Below, piece by piece: positions 19,770 through 29,535 of a stretch of 64,000 bases of DNA. A program made the position numbers and the translations under genes. This stretch comes from Septoria linicola. Lineage: Eukaryota > Ascomycota > Dothideomycetes > Mycosphaerellales > Mycosphaerellaceae. Below the pieces are notes generated by a model. The model worked only from the letters and a program-made list of their open reading frames with translations, was not told where the DNA came from and did no database searches. Where the stretch lies: the NCBI GenBank assembly GCA_024114885.1, contig CP099418.1, positions 620,001 through 684,000 of the forward strand. Direction: 5' to 3'. Position 1 is the stretch's first letter, and each line of letters begins with the position of its first letter.

Positions 19770-22485
19770 TTAGTCCAGCGGAATGCCCTCATACTCGCTG
19801 TACCCAAGCGCAAGGTTCATGTTCTGCAGACATTGTGTCGCAGCGCCCTTCAGCAGATTATCGATGGTAACATTGATGACTGCGCGCTTGCCGCTCGAGT
19901 GAACGGCAAAGCCTCCAATCTCTACTCCGTGCTTGCCAGCAATGTTCTTGACCTGAGGGGATTCTCCAGTGATCTTGACCAACTTCTCCTTGTCGAAGCG
20001 ATCTTGGTAGAGTTGACGGACGTCGCGGCTGGCCATCTTCTCGGCGAGAGGAATGGAAATGGTATGGTGGATACCCTGGAACCAGACTGCAACGTGAGGA
20101 ATGAAAGCGATCTCGGTGCCTAGTTGTGCAGAGATTTCGCGCTCGTGAATGTGGTCGGTGAGCGAGTAAGCAATGAGGTTGTTGGTGAGGACGTTGACGT
20201 CGTTCTTTGGAGATGGCTTCGTGCCGGCACCAGAGTAGCCAGAAACACCAAAGACGGTAGGCTGTGCTGGGAAAGGTGGAAGATATGGCACTAGAGGAGC
20301 GATGCCGAGTTGCGCTGCAGTTGCGTAGCATCCTGGGTTGCTGATACGCGTGGCAGAGGCAATCTTGTTTCGTTGCACAAGCTCAGGTAGACCGTATGTC
20401 CAGGTGGAGTCGAAACGGTAGTCAGCAGACAAGTCCACAATGACAGCTTCCTTGTGCCCGGACTCTTCGATAGCGTCAACGTATGGCTTGCACACGCCGT
20501 TTGGAAGAGCCATGACCCAGCAGTCGATCTCTTTGCGCTCGGCCATCTTGCGGACATCGTCTGGCGATAAGCTTTCGTAAATGATCTTCTTCTTCTCGTA
20601 GCCTTTCAGCTCCTGCCCCTTCAGCTCCCGAGAAGAAACGTGGCAAAGATCGAAGTTAGGGTGGTTGTTAAGCAGATCGATGAGGGCCTTTCCGGTGTAT
20701 CCACGAGCGCCGATAAGTGCAACCTTTGATGGGTAGTCCTTTTCACGGTTCTTGACGCCGAGGGGTGGGTTTGGGTTGGTCGTAGCGTAGGTCCTGATCT
20801 GCTGAAGGCCATCTGTGCGAATTTGCCTCAACGGTCTGGTGTTAGTGCTGAAAGCGCGTGCGCCCTGAGGTCTGGACTTTGCGAGGTTGGCCGCGTTTGC
20901 ACGAATGCGCTCCGCAGTCGAGCTTGCACGGTTGATGTGCGATTCGAGGTTGGTGTCGCCGAACATCTTACGCCCTTGCTTGATGAACTCGCTCATGAGG
21001 TCGCGAACCTCATCTGGGCTGTCGATGCCGTACCAGAATAGAACCTACGAGATGTTAGTAAATCGCATCTGCGGTGCCGAGATCCGATTTGCTCACCTCT
21101 CCGCTGCGTGCGAGGTGACCATCTGCCTTCTCGCTAAACCACGTCAGGTTCTCATCGTCTTGCTTGACGGTCCACGTCAGGCGGGGGAAGTCGCGCTTCA
21201 GGTTCTGGAAAACGTTGTCGGCGATATTGGAAAGCCATGCATTCCTGGTCATTGTGAGTGTCGCAAGTTGTGCCATGGCATTTGGTGTGTTGTCAGGTGG
21301 CAGAACGATTGCCAATGCCTCCATGTTCTCATCGAAGTAAGCCTGGAAAGGTCTAGACTCCAAGATCTCGAGGTAGCGGTCGACCACGTTAGCGGCGTCC
21401 AGACCGTCACGGTCACGAGTGAGTGCCTGCTTCAGACGTGCTGGATTCGAGAACTCCTTCAGCGTGGAAGCAGTGTGCAGCTTAGTGCCCCTTCTGATTA
21501 GCGTACCAGCTCCGGAGTGCGTGAACAGCTCACGCTCCAAGCTCTCTGGGTGGATGATGGCCACACTCGAGCTGCGTGGAAGCTCATCGAGCAGAGTCTT
21601 GATGTCCCGAATCTTGCTCCTCGTGCCGTGAATCACCCAAGGCTTGTTCATATACACATCGTACTCCTCGTCGAGGTTGATAGCCTCAATCAGCTTGCCA
21701 GTCTCCTTGTCGTGAATGCCTCCCTTCTCCGACAGGTACACAATCTTGAGCGGTACGAGAGCCTTTGCGAGCTCAGCTGCTGCTTTGTCGGCATTGACGT
21801 TCAGGACCTGGCCCTCGTCGCTCTCAGCCATGCACGTCAAGACCGGGATGTATCCATCTGCAATGGCAGCCTTGATACTGCCCGCATTGACCTGGTTGAC
21901 CTCTCCCACGAACTGGTAGGTCTCCTTGTCCTTGTAGTCGGCCATGAGGACACCGCTCGTGATCGGCCGGGCCTTGACGCCCCATGACTCCAATGCCTCA
22001 ACCAGCTTCAAGTTTTCCTGCAGAAACAACTTTCTCGCGACACCAAGAGTCTTGCCGTCCGTGATTCGAATCCCCTCGTTGTACTTGGGCTCAATGCCTG
22101 CCTCCTCGAGCTGCTTGTTCAGCTGTGGTCCTGCGCCGTGGATGATGACTGGGTACAGTCCCATCTGGTTGAGGTTGCGCAGGGAAGCACATAGCACATC
22201 GATATAGTCTGTCAAAATGGCCCCGCCGACCTTAATAACAGCGAACTGCTGGGAGGAGACCGAAGTGAATTGTGCCAGGTATTGCTGCACCTCACGCTTG
22301 GAAGCGATGTTGTTCAGCACGCTGATCACAGCAGAGCGGGCGTCCCTGCCATCGGAACGATGTGCAGCATAACCGCGCTTGGAAATCTGAGGAGCAGCAG
22401 CGAGTGCTCGCGAGGCATTGGACACGCGGACTTGTCGTGCCTGGCGTGTGAGCTGCCGGCAGAGCGGACGAGCGAGGGACTGCAT
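19770..22485 (-). CDS. arg5,6: mitochondrial acetylglutamate kinase / N-acetyl-gamma-glutamyl-phosphate reductase
   Basis: Two exons, 22485-21097 and 21044-19770, joined across a 52-bp intron (GTGAGC..TCGTAG, TACTAAC branch site) give 887 residues. This is the fungal polyprotein for steps two and three of ornithine/arginine synthesis. It is imported into mitochondria and cut into two enzymes. An Arg-rich presequence (MQSLARPLCRQLTRQARQVR) comes first. The kinase (about residues 77-330) has VIKVGGAILTD and IHGAGPQLN. A DUF619/GNAT-like regulatory domain (about 345-480) follows and is spanned by the intron. The reductase (about 530-887) has ALIGARGYTGKAL for nucleotide binding and SNPGCYATA with catalytic Cys702. 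The ATG at 22485 is the first in frame. Expression is probably under general amino-acid control, as suggested by a TGACTC element upstream. Confidence 0.95.
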
Positions 22486-23038
22486 GTTGAGGCCAATGTG
22501 CAAGAAAAAACGTCCTCACATGAGCAGCAACGACAGTTCCAGTCAATGGTTGAGGTGCAGACAGAAGTCAGAGTGGAGCAAAAGCTGCTGCTGATATGGA
22601 CTGATGCGATGGATAGAGGGTCCGCCTACCGATCGCCGGAGGAGTCAAAAACCTTTTTCTAGCAATTTGGCCTTTTGCTTCCTACAAGCTCAGCGATCCT
22701 GGGGGAAGTTGGTTACGGAGCTGCATTTATCTCGCAAAACTCAAATCGTGCTTCCCAAAACTAACGTGTGCATCAATGGCTAGAGTCGCTGGACTGCCTA
22801 CAGCTGGCGCAGTTCATGCAGAGTGTTGCTGTTTGTCACTGGTGTCGACGCTATCGCTAATCTGATCCGAGATCGCCGAGCGCAGTAAATGTCTCACTTC
22901 TGTCTGCCTTGTGCACTTGCACGCTCTATGTTAAAATCCAACAAATCATGGAATGCTTGAACGCATACAGCAATGTCGAATTGAGTGACTATTGACTGTA
23001 CAATTGATGCATCATCATGGCAGGTGGACGCATGATCA
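22486..23038. other. intergenic region, ARG5,6 promoter and SEC10 3' end
   Basis: Upstream region of ARG5,6 (with the candidate TGACTC element) and the 3' flank of SEC10. No additional gene is seen. Confidence 0.5.
22642..22647 (-). promoter_or_regulatory. candidate Gcn4/CpcA (cpc-1) element upstream of ARG5,6
   Basis: On the minus strand the sequence reads TGACTC, six of the seven bases of the TGASTCA site used by Gcn4/CpcA-type activators. It lies about 157 bp before the ARG5,6 start codon. Arginine genes are known targets of this control. A six-base match can occur by chance, so this is only a candidate. Confidence 0.3.
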
Positions 23039-25675
23039 TCAAAGAGCATTGAGCACGGCCTGCACACCCACGCTCCCACTGTCTTCTCTCCTAAGTATAT
23101 ACGGCCTCAGATCAGCCTTCTCGACACCCTGCAGCGCACCTACTCCCGTCCCAAAGTTCCTGAGCCGATCTCTAAGAGCCTCGGGTCCAATAACGAACAG
23201 GTTCGCGACCTCCGTCAGCACCTCAAAGCTAGGATCGAACGAGCTTGGGAGTTCCCACGACCGCAGCAATTCAATGTACTTCGTAATATCCTTGCTCGCG
23301 AGCAGAGCGCCTGTCTGCGATATCTGATAGGATTTGAAGTGCTGTAAAAGCAGGCCTCTCAGTCCAATGGCGAGCTCGAGCGAGAACGAGTCGAGGACTT
23401 TGCCTGACAATGCACCCTTGGCTCGAGAGTGGAGGCGGTTGAGGAACGTGAAGACTGCGTGGCACGTCCCAGTCTGGAATTCAAGCTGCAGGTTCAGCTC
23501 ATCCTTGGGCCTGTAGTCGGTCTTCTTCTGGCCCGATAACAGTTTCTGCGTCCACGCCAAGGCTGCATCGAGGGTCTTCTGGAGTACAGCATCGATCTTG
23601 CTTTCCATCCTATCGACAAAGGTCGTAGTCTGCTTCTCCAGATCTCGGCGTATGGTGAGATTGCTAGCTGCTAGTGGTAATAGAAGCATTTGGATTGTGG
23701 TAAGCATGAGATGGAGCACGCTAACAGCTGCGCGTAAGTCAGCGATATAGCCGAGATCAGGCTCGGACTTGGTGTTGGCTTCGGCGGCGCCGGCTGAGTC
23801 GTTTGCAGCATCTAGTGCCGTCTCCAGATAGATCTCGCCCATGTGAGTGACGAGAAGGTGTAAGAGCTCGCGAATCTCCTTAGGCGTTTCGTTGCCTCCA
23901 CTAGCAAGCTCTAGACCTCTCCCAACACCTTCTGCCAGCCACTTCAGCATGCGCTTTGTGAATGGTAGGCTCAGTTGGCCGTCCTCGTCAGTAACGTCAA
24001 TCTCGTTGGAGCCCGCCTGATCCTTTGTGTTGTGCAACCCTGCCACTCGCAGCAACATTTTCTTCTGACCAGGCTGCAGATCAGCACTATCCAGCCGTTC
24101 CATATACGCGTCACGAGCGCTGCTAATGAACTCTTTGCTTCGCGCAGAGATAGCTCCCAGGTATGTGTTGGTTTGAACGTGCACCTTCCGCCTTCGTGAG
24201 TGGTAGAGCGTGAACTTGAACAGCAAACCCTCGAAGATCTCTCCAAGGTTGCGCTTCTCGCGCTCAATGTAGCTTGCGCCGGTGAAGTATGGCACGAATA
24301 ATTCGTCTAGTTGTTGGTCCAATACTGCTGCTGTTGCTGAAGATACTGGCTCCGGGTATTCTGTGAGTCCATGGGCCTTCAGGTCTTCCACTAACGCGGC
24401 AATATACGATCGGGATGCCTGCAGTGATCGTAGAAAGGCAAGCGAAGATAGGCTGTCAGCCTTCTCTAAGACCATCTCTAGGCGTTGCTGGATCGATTGC
24501 TGGAACACTCGCTGGATAAAGCGCGCCAGCACGTCTTCGTAGTATGGGAAAGCGCGCTTGATGATGAAGCTCTCCTCTTGCACGACAACCTTGACTTCGT
24601 CGACCAGTGATTGGAGGCTGGGCTCTACTCCTGGAGGCTCTGTGTCCGGGTCGGCGAGACGATCCCAGGTCTCATTGTCGACCGTCAGCTCTTCGGTGAC
24701 CAGCTGTGATCGATCAATGAAGAATTGATGCTGGTTCACAAATAGTGATATGACTGAATTGCCGTCACTGAAGTCCTGTAAAGCTATGGCACATTCGCGC
24801 ATGCCTTCGAAGTTCTGTCTGCGGTAGAATTCATCGAATGATTTCAGCAGGTCCTTCTCCAGCATTTCGAGGAACTTTTCGATGATCTCGCGTGGTTTCG
24901 CGCCATTGTTATTTCTTCTTATGCTGTCAGTGGAATCGTTGTCATGTGTCCCATTCACGCCATTCGTAAAGTGCACCCCATTGGGCGTGGGCGATTCCGT
25001 AGTACCGTCGAGTCTTTGCGATATCTTCAGCAATTGTCGCGCGATATGCGCACATCGCACCTTGCCCTCGCCTCCGCCCATCTTTCGTACATCGTCCAAG
25101 CTTGACAGGTCGCCTCGTTCGCTGACTTCCAACCAGCACTGTAGCACAAACTTGGCGTCCTGCGCTCTCTGTCTCTGCTTGTCCAATTCCTCCAGTCGCT
25201 CGCCAATGCGCATAGCAGCGTTTCCTCCGGCATCGCCATCGCCGTCCAGTGTCCGTTCCAGACGGTGGAAGGATCCAATGGCCCGCTCGAGCTCCTGCTC
25301 TCGTGATCTGATATTGGTGTTGTGCTGCACCTCAGCCTTTCGCACGCTCGCGCTCAGCTCATTCTCGCGCTCTTGCAAGTCCTCGCTGAGGTTCTTCAGC
25401 TTGTTCAGGGCATGCTCGAACGTGCGAATCAACGGCTTCGGGTCGAATGCCTGGCTGGCATGTGCATTGATGGCCGCAGAAGTGGGCGCAGATCGTCGCG
25501 CAGAAGTCGCCGAATCTGACAGAGACTCGACAAAGTCCTTGACGATAAAGTCCTTGCTGCTGAAAGTATCGAGCGTGAATTGGTGGTTGGCGCGAACGGA
25601 CTGGAGTGTTGTAGGCCGAGAGGTGGAAGGGCCAGAGATGATGCTGGCAGTGTCTGGGCTGCCTACACGCGCCAT
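23039..25675 (-). CDS. sec10: exocyst complex component SEC10
   Basis: A single-exon 878-residue subunit of the exocyst, the octameric tether that docks secretory vesicles at the plasma membrane and is central to hyphal tip growth. The N-terminal region (about 30-110) contains FTLDTFSSKDFIVKDFVESLS and DPKPLIRTFEHAL. A coiled coil follows (KNLSEDLQERENELSASVRK). The most recognisable fungal Sec10 block is FHRLERTLDGDGDAGGN and RIGERLEELDKQR near residues 135-165. The rest is a long helical CATCHR-type rod ending LRREDSGSVGVQAVLNAL. Length is normal for filamentous fungi. The start at 25675 has no competing upstream ATG. It shares a 276-bp divergent promoter with the SDHAF1 gene. Confidence 0.93.
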   Translation of the reverse strand: MARVGSPDTASIISGPSTSRPTTLQSVRANHQFTLDTFSSKDFIVKDFVESLSDSATSARRSAPTSAAINAHASQAFDPKPLIRTFEHALNKLKNLSEDLQERENELSASVRKAEVQHNTNIRSREQELERAIGSFHRLERTLDGDGDAGGNAAMRIGERLEELDKQRQRAQDAKFVLQCWLEVSERGDLSSLDDVRKMGGGEGKVRCAHIARQLLKISQRLDGTTESPTPNGVHFTNGVNGTHDNDSTDSIRRNNNGAKPREIIEKFLEMLEKDLLKSFDEFYRRQNFEGMRECAIALQDFSDGNSVISLFVNQHQFFIDRSQLVTEELTVDNETWDRLADPDTEPPGVEPSLQSLVDEVKVVVQEESFIIKRAFPYYEDVLARFIQRVFQQSIQQRLEMVLEKADSLSSLAFLRSLQASRSYIAALVEDLKAHGLTEYPEPVSSATAAVLDQQLDELFVPYFTGASYIEREKRNLGEIFEGLLFKFTLYHSRRRKVHVQTNTYLGAISARSKEFISSARDAYMERLDSADLQPGQKKMLLRVAGLHNTKDQAGSNEIDVTDEDGQLSLPFTKRMLKWLAEGVGRGLELASGGNETPKEIRELLHLLVTHMGEIYLETALDAANDSAGAAEANTKSEPDLGYIADLRAAVSVLHLMLTTIQMLLLPLAASNLTIRRDLEKQTTTFVDRMESKIDAVLQKTLDAALAWTQKLLSGQKKTDYRPKDELNLQLEFQTGTCHAVFTFLNRLHSRAKGALSGKVLDSFSLELAIGLRGLLLQHFKSYQISQTGALLASKDITKYIELLRSWELPSSFDPSFEVLTEVANLFVIGPEALRDRLRNFGTGVGALQGVEKADLRPYILRREDSGSVGVQAVLNAL

Positions 25676-25951
25676 ATTCGCTCAAGTTGTGAGTAGCTCA
25701 TTGGGATCCGCAGGTGTTCATATCATACTGTGCATCCCGAATCCGCGTCGTGGTCGTTGTCGTGAACCCTCTCCGAGCAGCTTCCCCAGCCTGCGTACGC
25801 GCCGGAGATCAGCGCCGGGCAGGGTCAAAGCGTGGACGCCGAGAGCGATCACTTTTTTGGAGCTACCGTTAGCTTTCATCCTCTCATCATCGACATGTAG
25901 TGTCCCTTCTAGATCATCTTCCGCATCTCAACATCAGCGCATTATCTCTCA

Positions 25952-26191
25952 ATGGCTCGGCTCTCCGGTTTACAGCGAGATGTCCTGGCACTATACAGGA
26001 ACTGCTTGCGAGCGGCAAGAAAGAAGCCGGCCCAAAATCGAGGAAACTTCGAAAGCTTTGCCAGGCGAGAATTCGAGAAGAACATACACGTGGACAGGAA
26101 GGACTTCACGTCCATCGAGTTCATGCTGAGAAAGGGCACGCGCCAGCTGGAGACGTACGAGGCACCGAATATCACGAACATCGCTGGATGA
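25952..26191 (+). CDS. sdh6: succinate dehydrogenase assembly factor 1 (LYR protein)
   Basis: A 79-residue single-exon LYR-motif protein. SDHAF1/Sdh6 binds the iron-sulfur subunit of complex II in the mitochondrial matrix and helps load or protect its clusters. LYR lies at residues 14-16 (RDVLALYRNCLRAARKKP). Next come FESFARREFEKN and the family end block FMLRKGTRQLETYEAPNI. Size and motif order match fungal Sdh6 proteins. Divergent from SEC10 with a short shared promoter. A second open frame in the same region reads the other way and is not coding. Confidence 0.9.
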   Translation: MARLSGLQRDVLALYRNCLRAARKKPAQNRGNFESFARREFEKNIHVDRKDFTSIEFMLRKGTRQLETYEAPNITNIAG

Positions 26192-26627
26192 GATGGCACT
26201 TCTAGGAAGCCCGCCCCATCGCAATGGCTGTTATGGAGGTCGATCATAGATCATCTGTTTGTTCAGGATAGCATGCGAAAGTCTTCGCAAAGCCATCAGC
26301 CGTGTATTCGAAGCACAAAAGTTTCGATGCTCAAACCGGGTTGTCTCACACCCAGCGCTCTTGCGAGACGTTCATACTCAATGGTAAGCAATCCTGCATT
26401 ACTCCTCTTCACATCCTTTGTGATGACTACTTAGAGTTCTGCAATACCGACGGGTGGAACTCAGGCGTTTCGGCGCTTGGTGTCTTCAACCGAATGGTGA
26501 TTAACTTTACACATACACTTGATCTGATCTATCCTCCTGCATACGAGACACATTTATTGCCTATGAGGATAGAGCCCGAGACTAACAAAGCTCGTAGACA
26601 CTAAGTGTAAGCCACTGCTCATGCTGT
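26192..26627. other. convergent intergenic region
   Basis: Between the 3' ends of the SDHAF1 and aldo-keto reductase genes. One short open frame here starts without ATG and has no recognisable product. No gene is seen. Confidence 0.5.
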
Positions 26628-27695
26628 TTATTCCTTGAGCTCTGGGGAGTCGCCATATTCTAGGTGGCCTCCGGCATGCTCTCCATATCTCCCACCTGCG
26701 ACAGTGGCGCCTGCGATCAGACTATCAATTTCTTTCACATCCGCATCACTCAGCTCCACCTCGACCAAGTTCTCCTTGACGCGCTCAGAAGAGCTCGCTC
26801 CTGGAATTGGAACGAACTTGGGCATGCCCGCCTTGTTCGACTGTGCTCGGACCCAAGCAATAGCGAGTTGGCCTGGCTTAACACCTTTCCTCTTCGCGAG
26901 GCTCTCAACTTCAGTCACTAGTTTGAGATTCTGGTCGAAGTTCTCCGGCTGGAAGCGAGGCAGGTGCTTTCTGAAGTCGCCCTCGGGAATGTCGTCTGGG
27001 CTCTTGATCTGGCCTGTGAGGAAGCCTCTTCCAAGTGGAGAGTATGCCACAATAGGAATGTCAAGCTCGGCACAGGCCTGAGCCACACCATTGTCGAGGA
27101 TCTCAGTGGCCCAGAGCGAGAATTCTACCTCCACAGCATCGATCTTAGCAACCTTTGCTGCCCTTCGAATGGAATCGGCGCTGCACTCCGACAGCGAAAT
27201 GCCGCCCAGCTTTCCGGCTTTGACGTACTCGTTTGCAGTGCGGATGGTGATCTCAATGGGTGTTTCTGGATCCACTCGTGCAGCCTCCCACAAGTCCAAC
27301 TTCTTTTTGCCGTCCAGAACGCGGAGGCACTCCTCGATGCTGCGCCTCGTGTTCTTCTCACTGCCATCTGGCTTCATGGCGCCTGGCACTAGCCCACCCT
27401 TGATACTGATGACCACCTTCTTGGCATCTTCAGGATACTTGGTGAAGTACTCGTTTAGTAGATGCAGACTGTTTCGCTCAGGCGTGCCGTACAGCTCTCC
27501 AGCGTTCCAGAGGTTGGCGCCCGAGTCTAGTGCTGTCTTCATTGCCTCGAAAGATTGTTCTTGGGAAGGAGGGCTTGCGCGCCAGGTCAGGCCCATTAGT
27601 CCATAGCCAATGCCATGAACTTTTTGTCCTGCAAATTGCAATTCGCTCTCATTCTTGTGGAGCACTTCCTTTGCTTTGTTGACGATGGAAGACAT
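26628..27695 (-). CDS. aldo-keto reductase, pyridoxal-reductase type (AKR8-like)
   Basis: A single-exon 355-residue NADPH-dependent reductase. The barrel starts at GQKVHGIGYGLMGLTWR. The catalytic Asp57 (ALDSGANLWNAGELYG), Tyr69 and Lys99 (VVISIKGG) are present. The usual catalytic His is replaced by the segment LDLWEAARVDP, which is the state known for fungal pyridoxal reductases (pombe plr1 type), so the loss of His is not a lesion. The cofactor end has VPIPGASSSERVKENL. The likely reaction is reduction of pyridoxal to pyridoxine with NADPH in the cytosol (vitamin B6 salvage). A related carbonyl substrate remains possible. The N-terminal 20 residues (MSSIVNKAKEVLHKNESELQ) are longer than in some homologues. 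Confidence 0.88.
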   Translation of the reverse strand: MSSIVNKAKEVLHKNESELQFAGQKVHGIGYGLMGLTWRASPPSQEQSFEAMKTALDSGANLWNAGELYGTPERNSLHLLNEYFTKYPEDAKKVVISIKGGLVPGAMKPDGSEKNTRRSIEECLRVLDGKKKLDLWEAARVDPETPIEITIRTANEYVKAGKLGGISLSECSADSIRRAAKVAKIDAVEVEFSLWATEILDNGVAQACAELDIPIVAYSPLGRGFLTGQIKSPDDIPEGDFRKHLPRFQPENFDQNLKLVTEVESLAKRKGVKPGQLAIAWVRAQSNKAGMPKFVPIPGASSSERVKENLVEVELSDADVKEIDSLIAGATVAGGRYGEHAGGHLEYGDSPELKE

Positions 27696-28465
27696 GGTTG
27701 CAGAGATTCCTTGTTGATCTTGACGTTCTTGTTTGGTGGTGGGGATGATGTTCTGCAGTGAGCAGTAGCGTCCTTGATATACGAAGGTCTCTCGATGATG
27801 CCGGGCCTTCTACCAACCGCTGGTCCGTGATTTCCTGATGCTGTTCTCACTTGCTGATTATCTCCAAAAGCCGAGTACACCAATGTGATGAATGGCAAGC
27901 AGTCTGGAGGCAAAGAGCCGGCCGGGCTAAAAAGTCGCAGTTGCATTTGTTCCGATGACGCCACACTTCCATCTCGTCCGCCACTTCCAGCCGGCAACGC
28001 AGCTATCGTACGGCACAGAACTACATCAGGCATCTGAGAACGCTGATGAGCCCGATCATACTCACCACAGGTGTTGCGCCGAGCCGCTCCAGGCACTGGC
28101 ACAACTGCAGGACATCTCGAAGGATCCAGGAGCAGACATGAACATCATATCTCCGGGCGATACTTCTGACAAGAAATCGTGGATCATTCAAAGCCATCCG
28201 TGAGGACCGTGACTAATGCTCTGCAACATGCAGAAGTCGTACAGTGGACAAATGAACGCAATACGACGATACGATTCATGCGCGAACATGACAGGGCATC
28301 CCTGACGCAACCTTCATGCAACTATGGCACTGTATGGTATGTCCTTTGACAATACTTTCTAGGCAATACTATCTTGAGCTGGTCTTCATAAGTCATACAG
28401 GTTCGTTCTTCCATTACTCGAGCATTCCAGCACTATCTCCTTGCAGGCGGGGCTCGGTCCAGCAC
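27696..28465. other. intergenic region
   Basis: Upstream region of the aldo-keto reductase gene and 3' flank of the I78-family gene, both leftward. No supported gene. Confidence 0.5.
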
Positions 28466-28833
28466 TCAACCGTGCGTGACCTTCTCGACAGTGCCATCGG
28501 CGCCAGTGTGCACATTCAGCCTGCTCGCACATTCTGATCAACTTCTCACGTTCTAGTAACGAGCAACTCAACATCTGGACTTGGGACATACCTGTTTGGG
28601 TTGTGGTCTTGAGTCACGAAGTCGCCCTTCTGCACAACGCGGTGCTGCTCAGGCAAATCGGTCCTTGCGAAGGTCTATTGCCACGACATCAGTCACGCTC
28701 AGACTCTGGTCCTTTTAGCAGCACATACAGTCTCATTCGAAGTGTCGCCAATCTTCTTGCCAACTAGCTTGTTCATCCAATCCGATGTCTTGCTACCATC
28801 GGTAGACTGGAGACCTGGGACTACGAGAGGCAT
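28466..28833 (-). CDS. small I78-family (peptidase inhibitor-like) protein
   Basis: Three short exons on the minus strand, 28833-28729, 28674-28592 and 28520-28466, give only 80 residues. The introns are 54 and 71 bp with GT..AG ends. The protein starts MPLVVPGLQSTDGSKTSDW and continues KLVGKKIGDTSNET. Exon two gives TFARTDLPEQHRVVQKGDFV, and exon three ends RLNVHTGADGTVEKVTHG. This order (a WMNKLVGKKIG-like block, DLPxxHR, NPNRLNV) matches the small fungal proteins assigned to the potato-inhibitor-like I78 family. There is no signal peptide, so it is probably cytosolic. An inhibitory role against serine proteases is a family assignment and has not been tested for most fungal members. It is easy to miss because no exon is longer than 105 bp. 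Confidence 0.85.
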
Positions 28834-29535
28834 GTTTGAGTGTTGAGTTTGTTGTTCTTGATTCGAGGTATGAGGCTCGTTCGGAAATTGTTGTTGACGA
28901 CAAATGGCAGGATGTTCTTGACTATATGCTACCAAGTTTCTGGTCAAGTAGCAGTCAATGCTATGACGTATGCTGATGCCTGGAGAGAAAGAGCTAGGGG
29001 GAGCTTCCATTATTGTCACATGCTCACCTTCGCGTTCAGCTTGCTGTGGCACATTTTACCAAGGTCGCGTGAAGTCCTTGCAAGTTTGCCGTGCGGCGCT
29101 TCGCGCTTGATGCATGAGGGCGAGCAAAGGATATCAATCGCGAGGGCGCAAACATATAACATTTCCTGACTATGTAGGATACAACATCTCTATCGAGCTG
29201 ACCAAAAACAGGCATAGCAATAATAGCAGTACTGCGAAATTGCGACAACAAACCATAGCAAAGAGAACAAGTTCGAAGGAGGATTGGTGTTATAGGGACG
29301 AAAGTCAGTGAGGGCGTAATACTGCAGGTCTGAGCACAGTAGCCTCTGGTCATGTTGCATTCGAGTCAGCCTCGGTGGGAACATTCGATCTTCGGGGAGA
29401 CACAATTGCAGGTGAGCCCATGCTCTCAGTAGCTTTCGGCAAAGCTGTCTCGGACACAGCGGCGGGTCCAGCGCCGGCCGTTACGTTTGCCTCGAGTGAG
29501 AAGAATGGTAAACCTAGGCTCGCTGTCGAGAAGTC
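28834..29535. other. intergenic region
   Basis: Promoter of the I78-family gene and the 3' flank of the broken hydrolase gene. Short frames on both strands show nothing recognisable. Confidence 0.5.

Noticed and set aside
22486..22503. Longer N-terminus for ARG5,6 from 22503
   Set aside because: That codon is TTG; the first ATG is at 22485 and gives a proper mitochondrial presequence.
26302..26604. 100-codon open frame between SDHAF1 and the aldo-keto reductase
   Set aside because: It starts with GTG, has no recognisable product, and lies between two 3' ends.
26628..27695. Loss of the catalytic His in the aldo-keto reductase as a defect
   Set aside because: Fungal pyridoxal reductases of this group are known to lack it, so it is a family trait.
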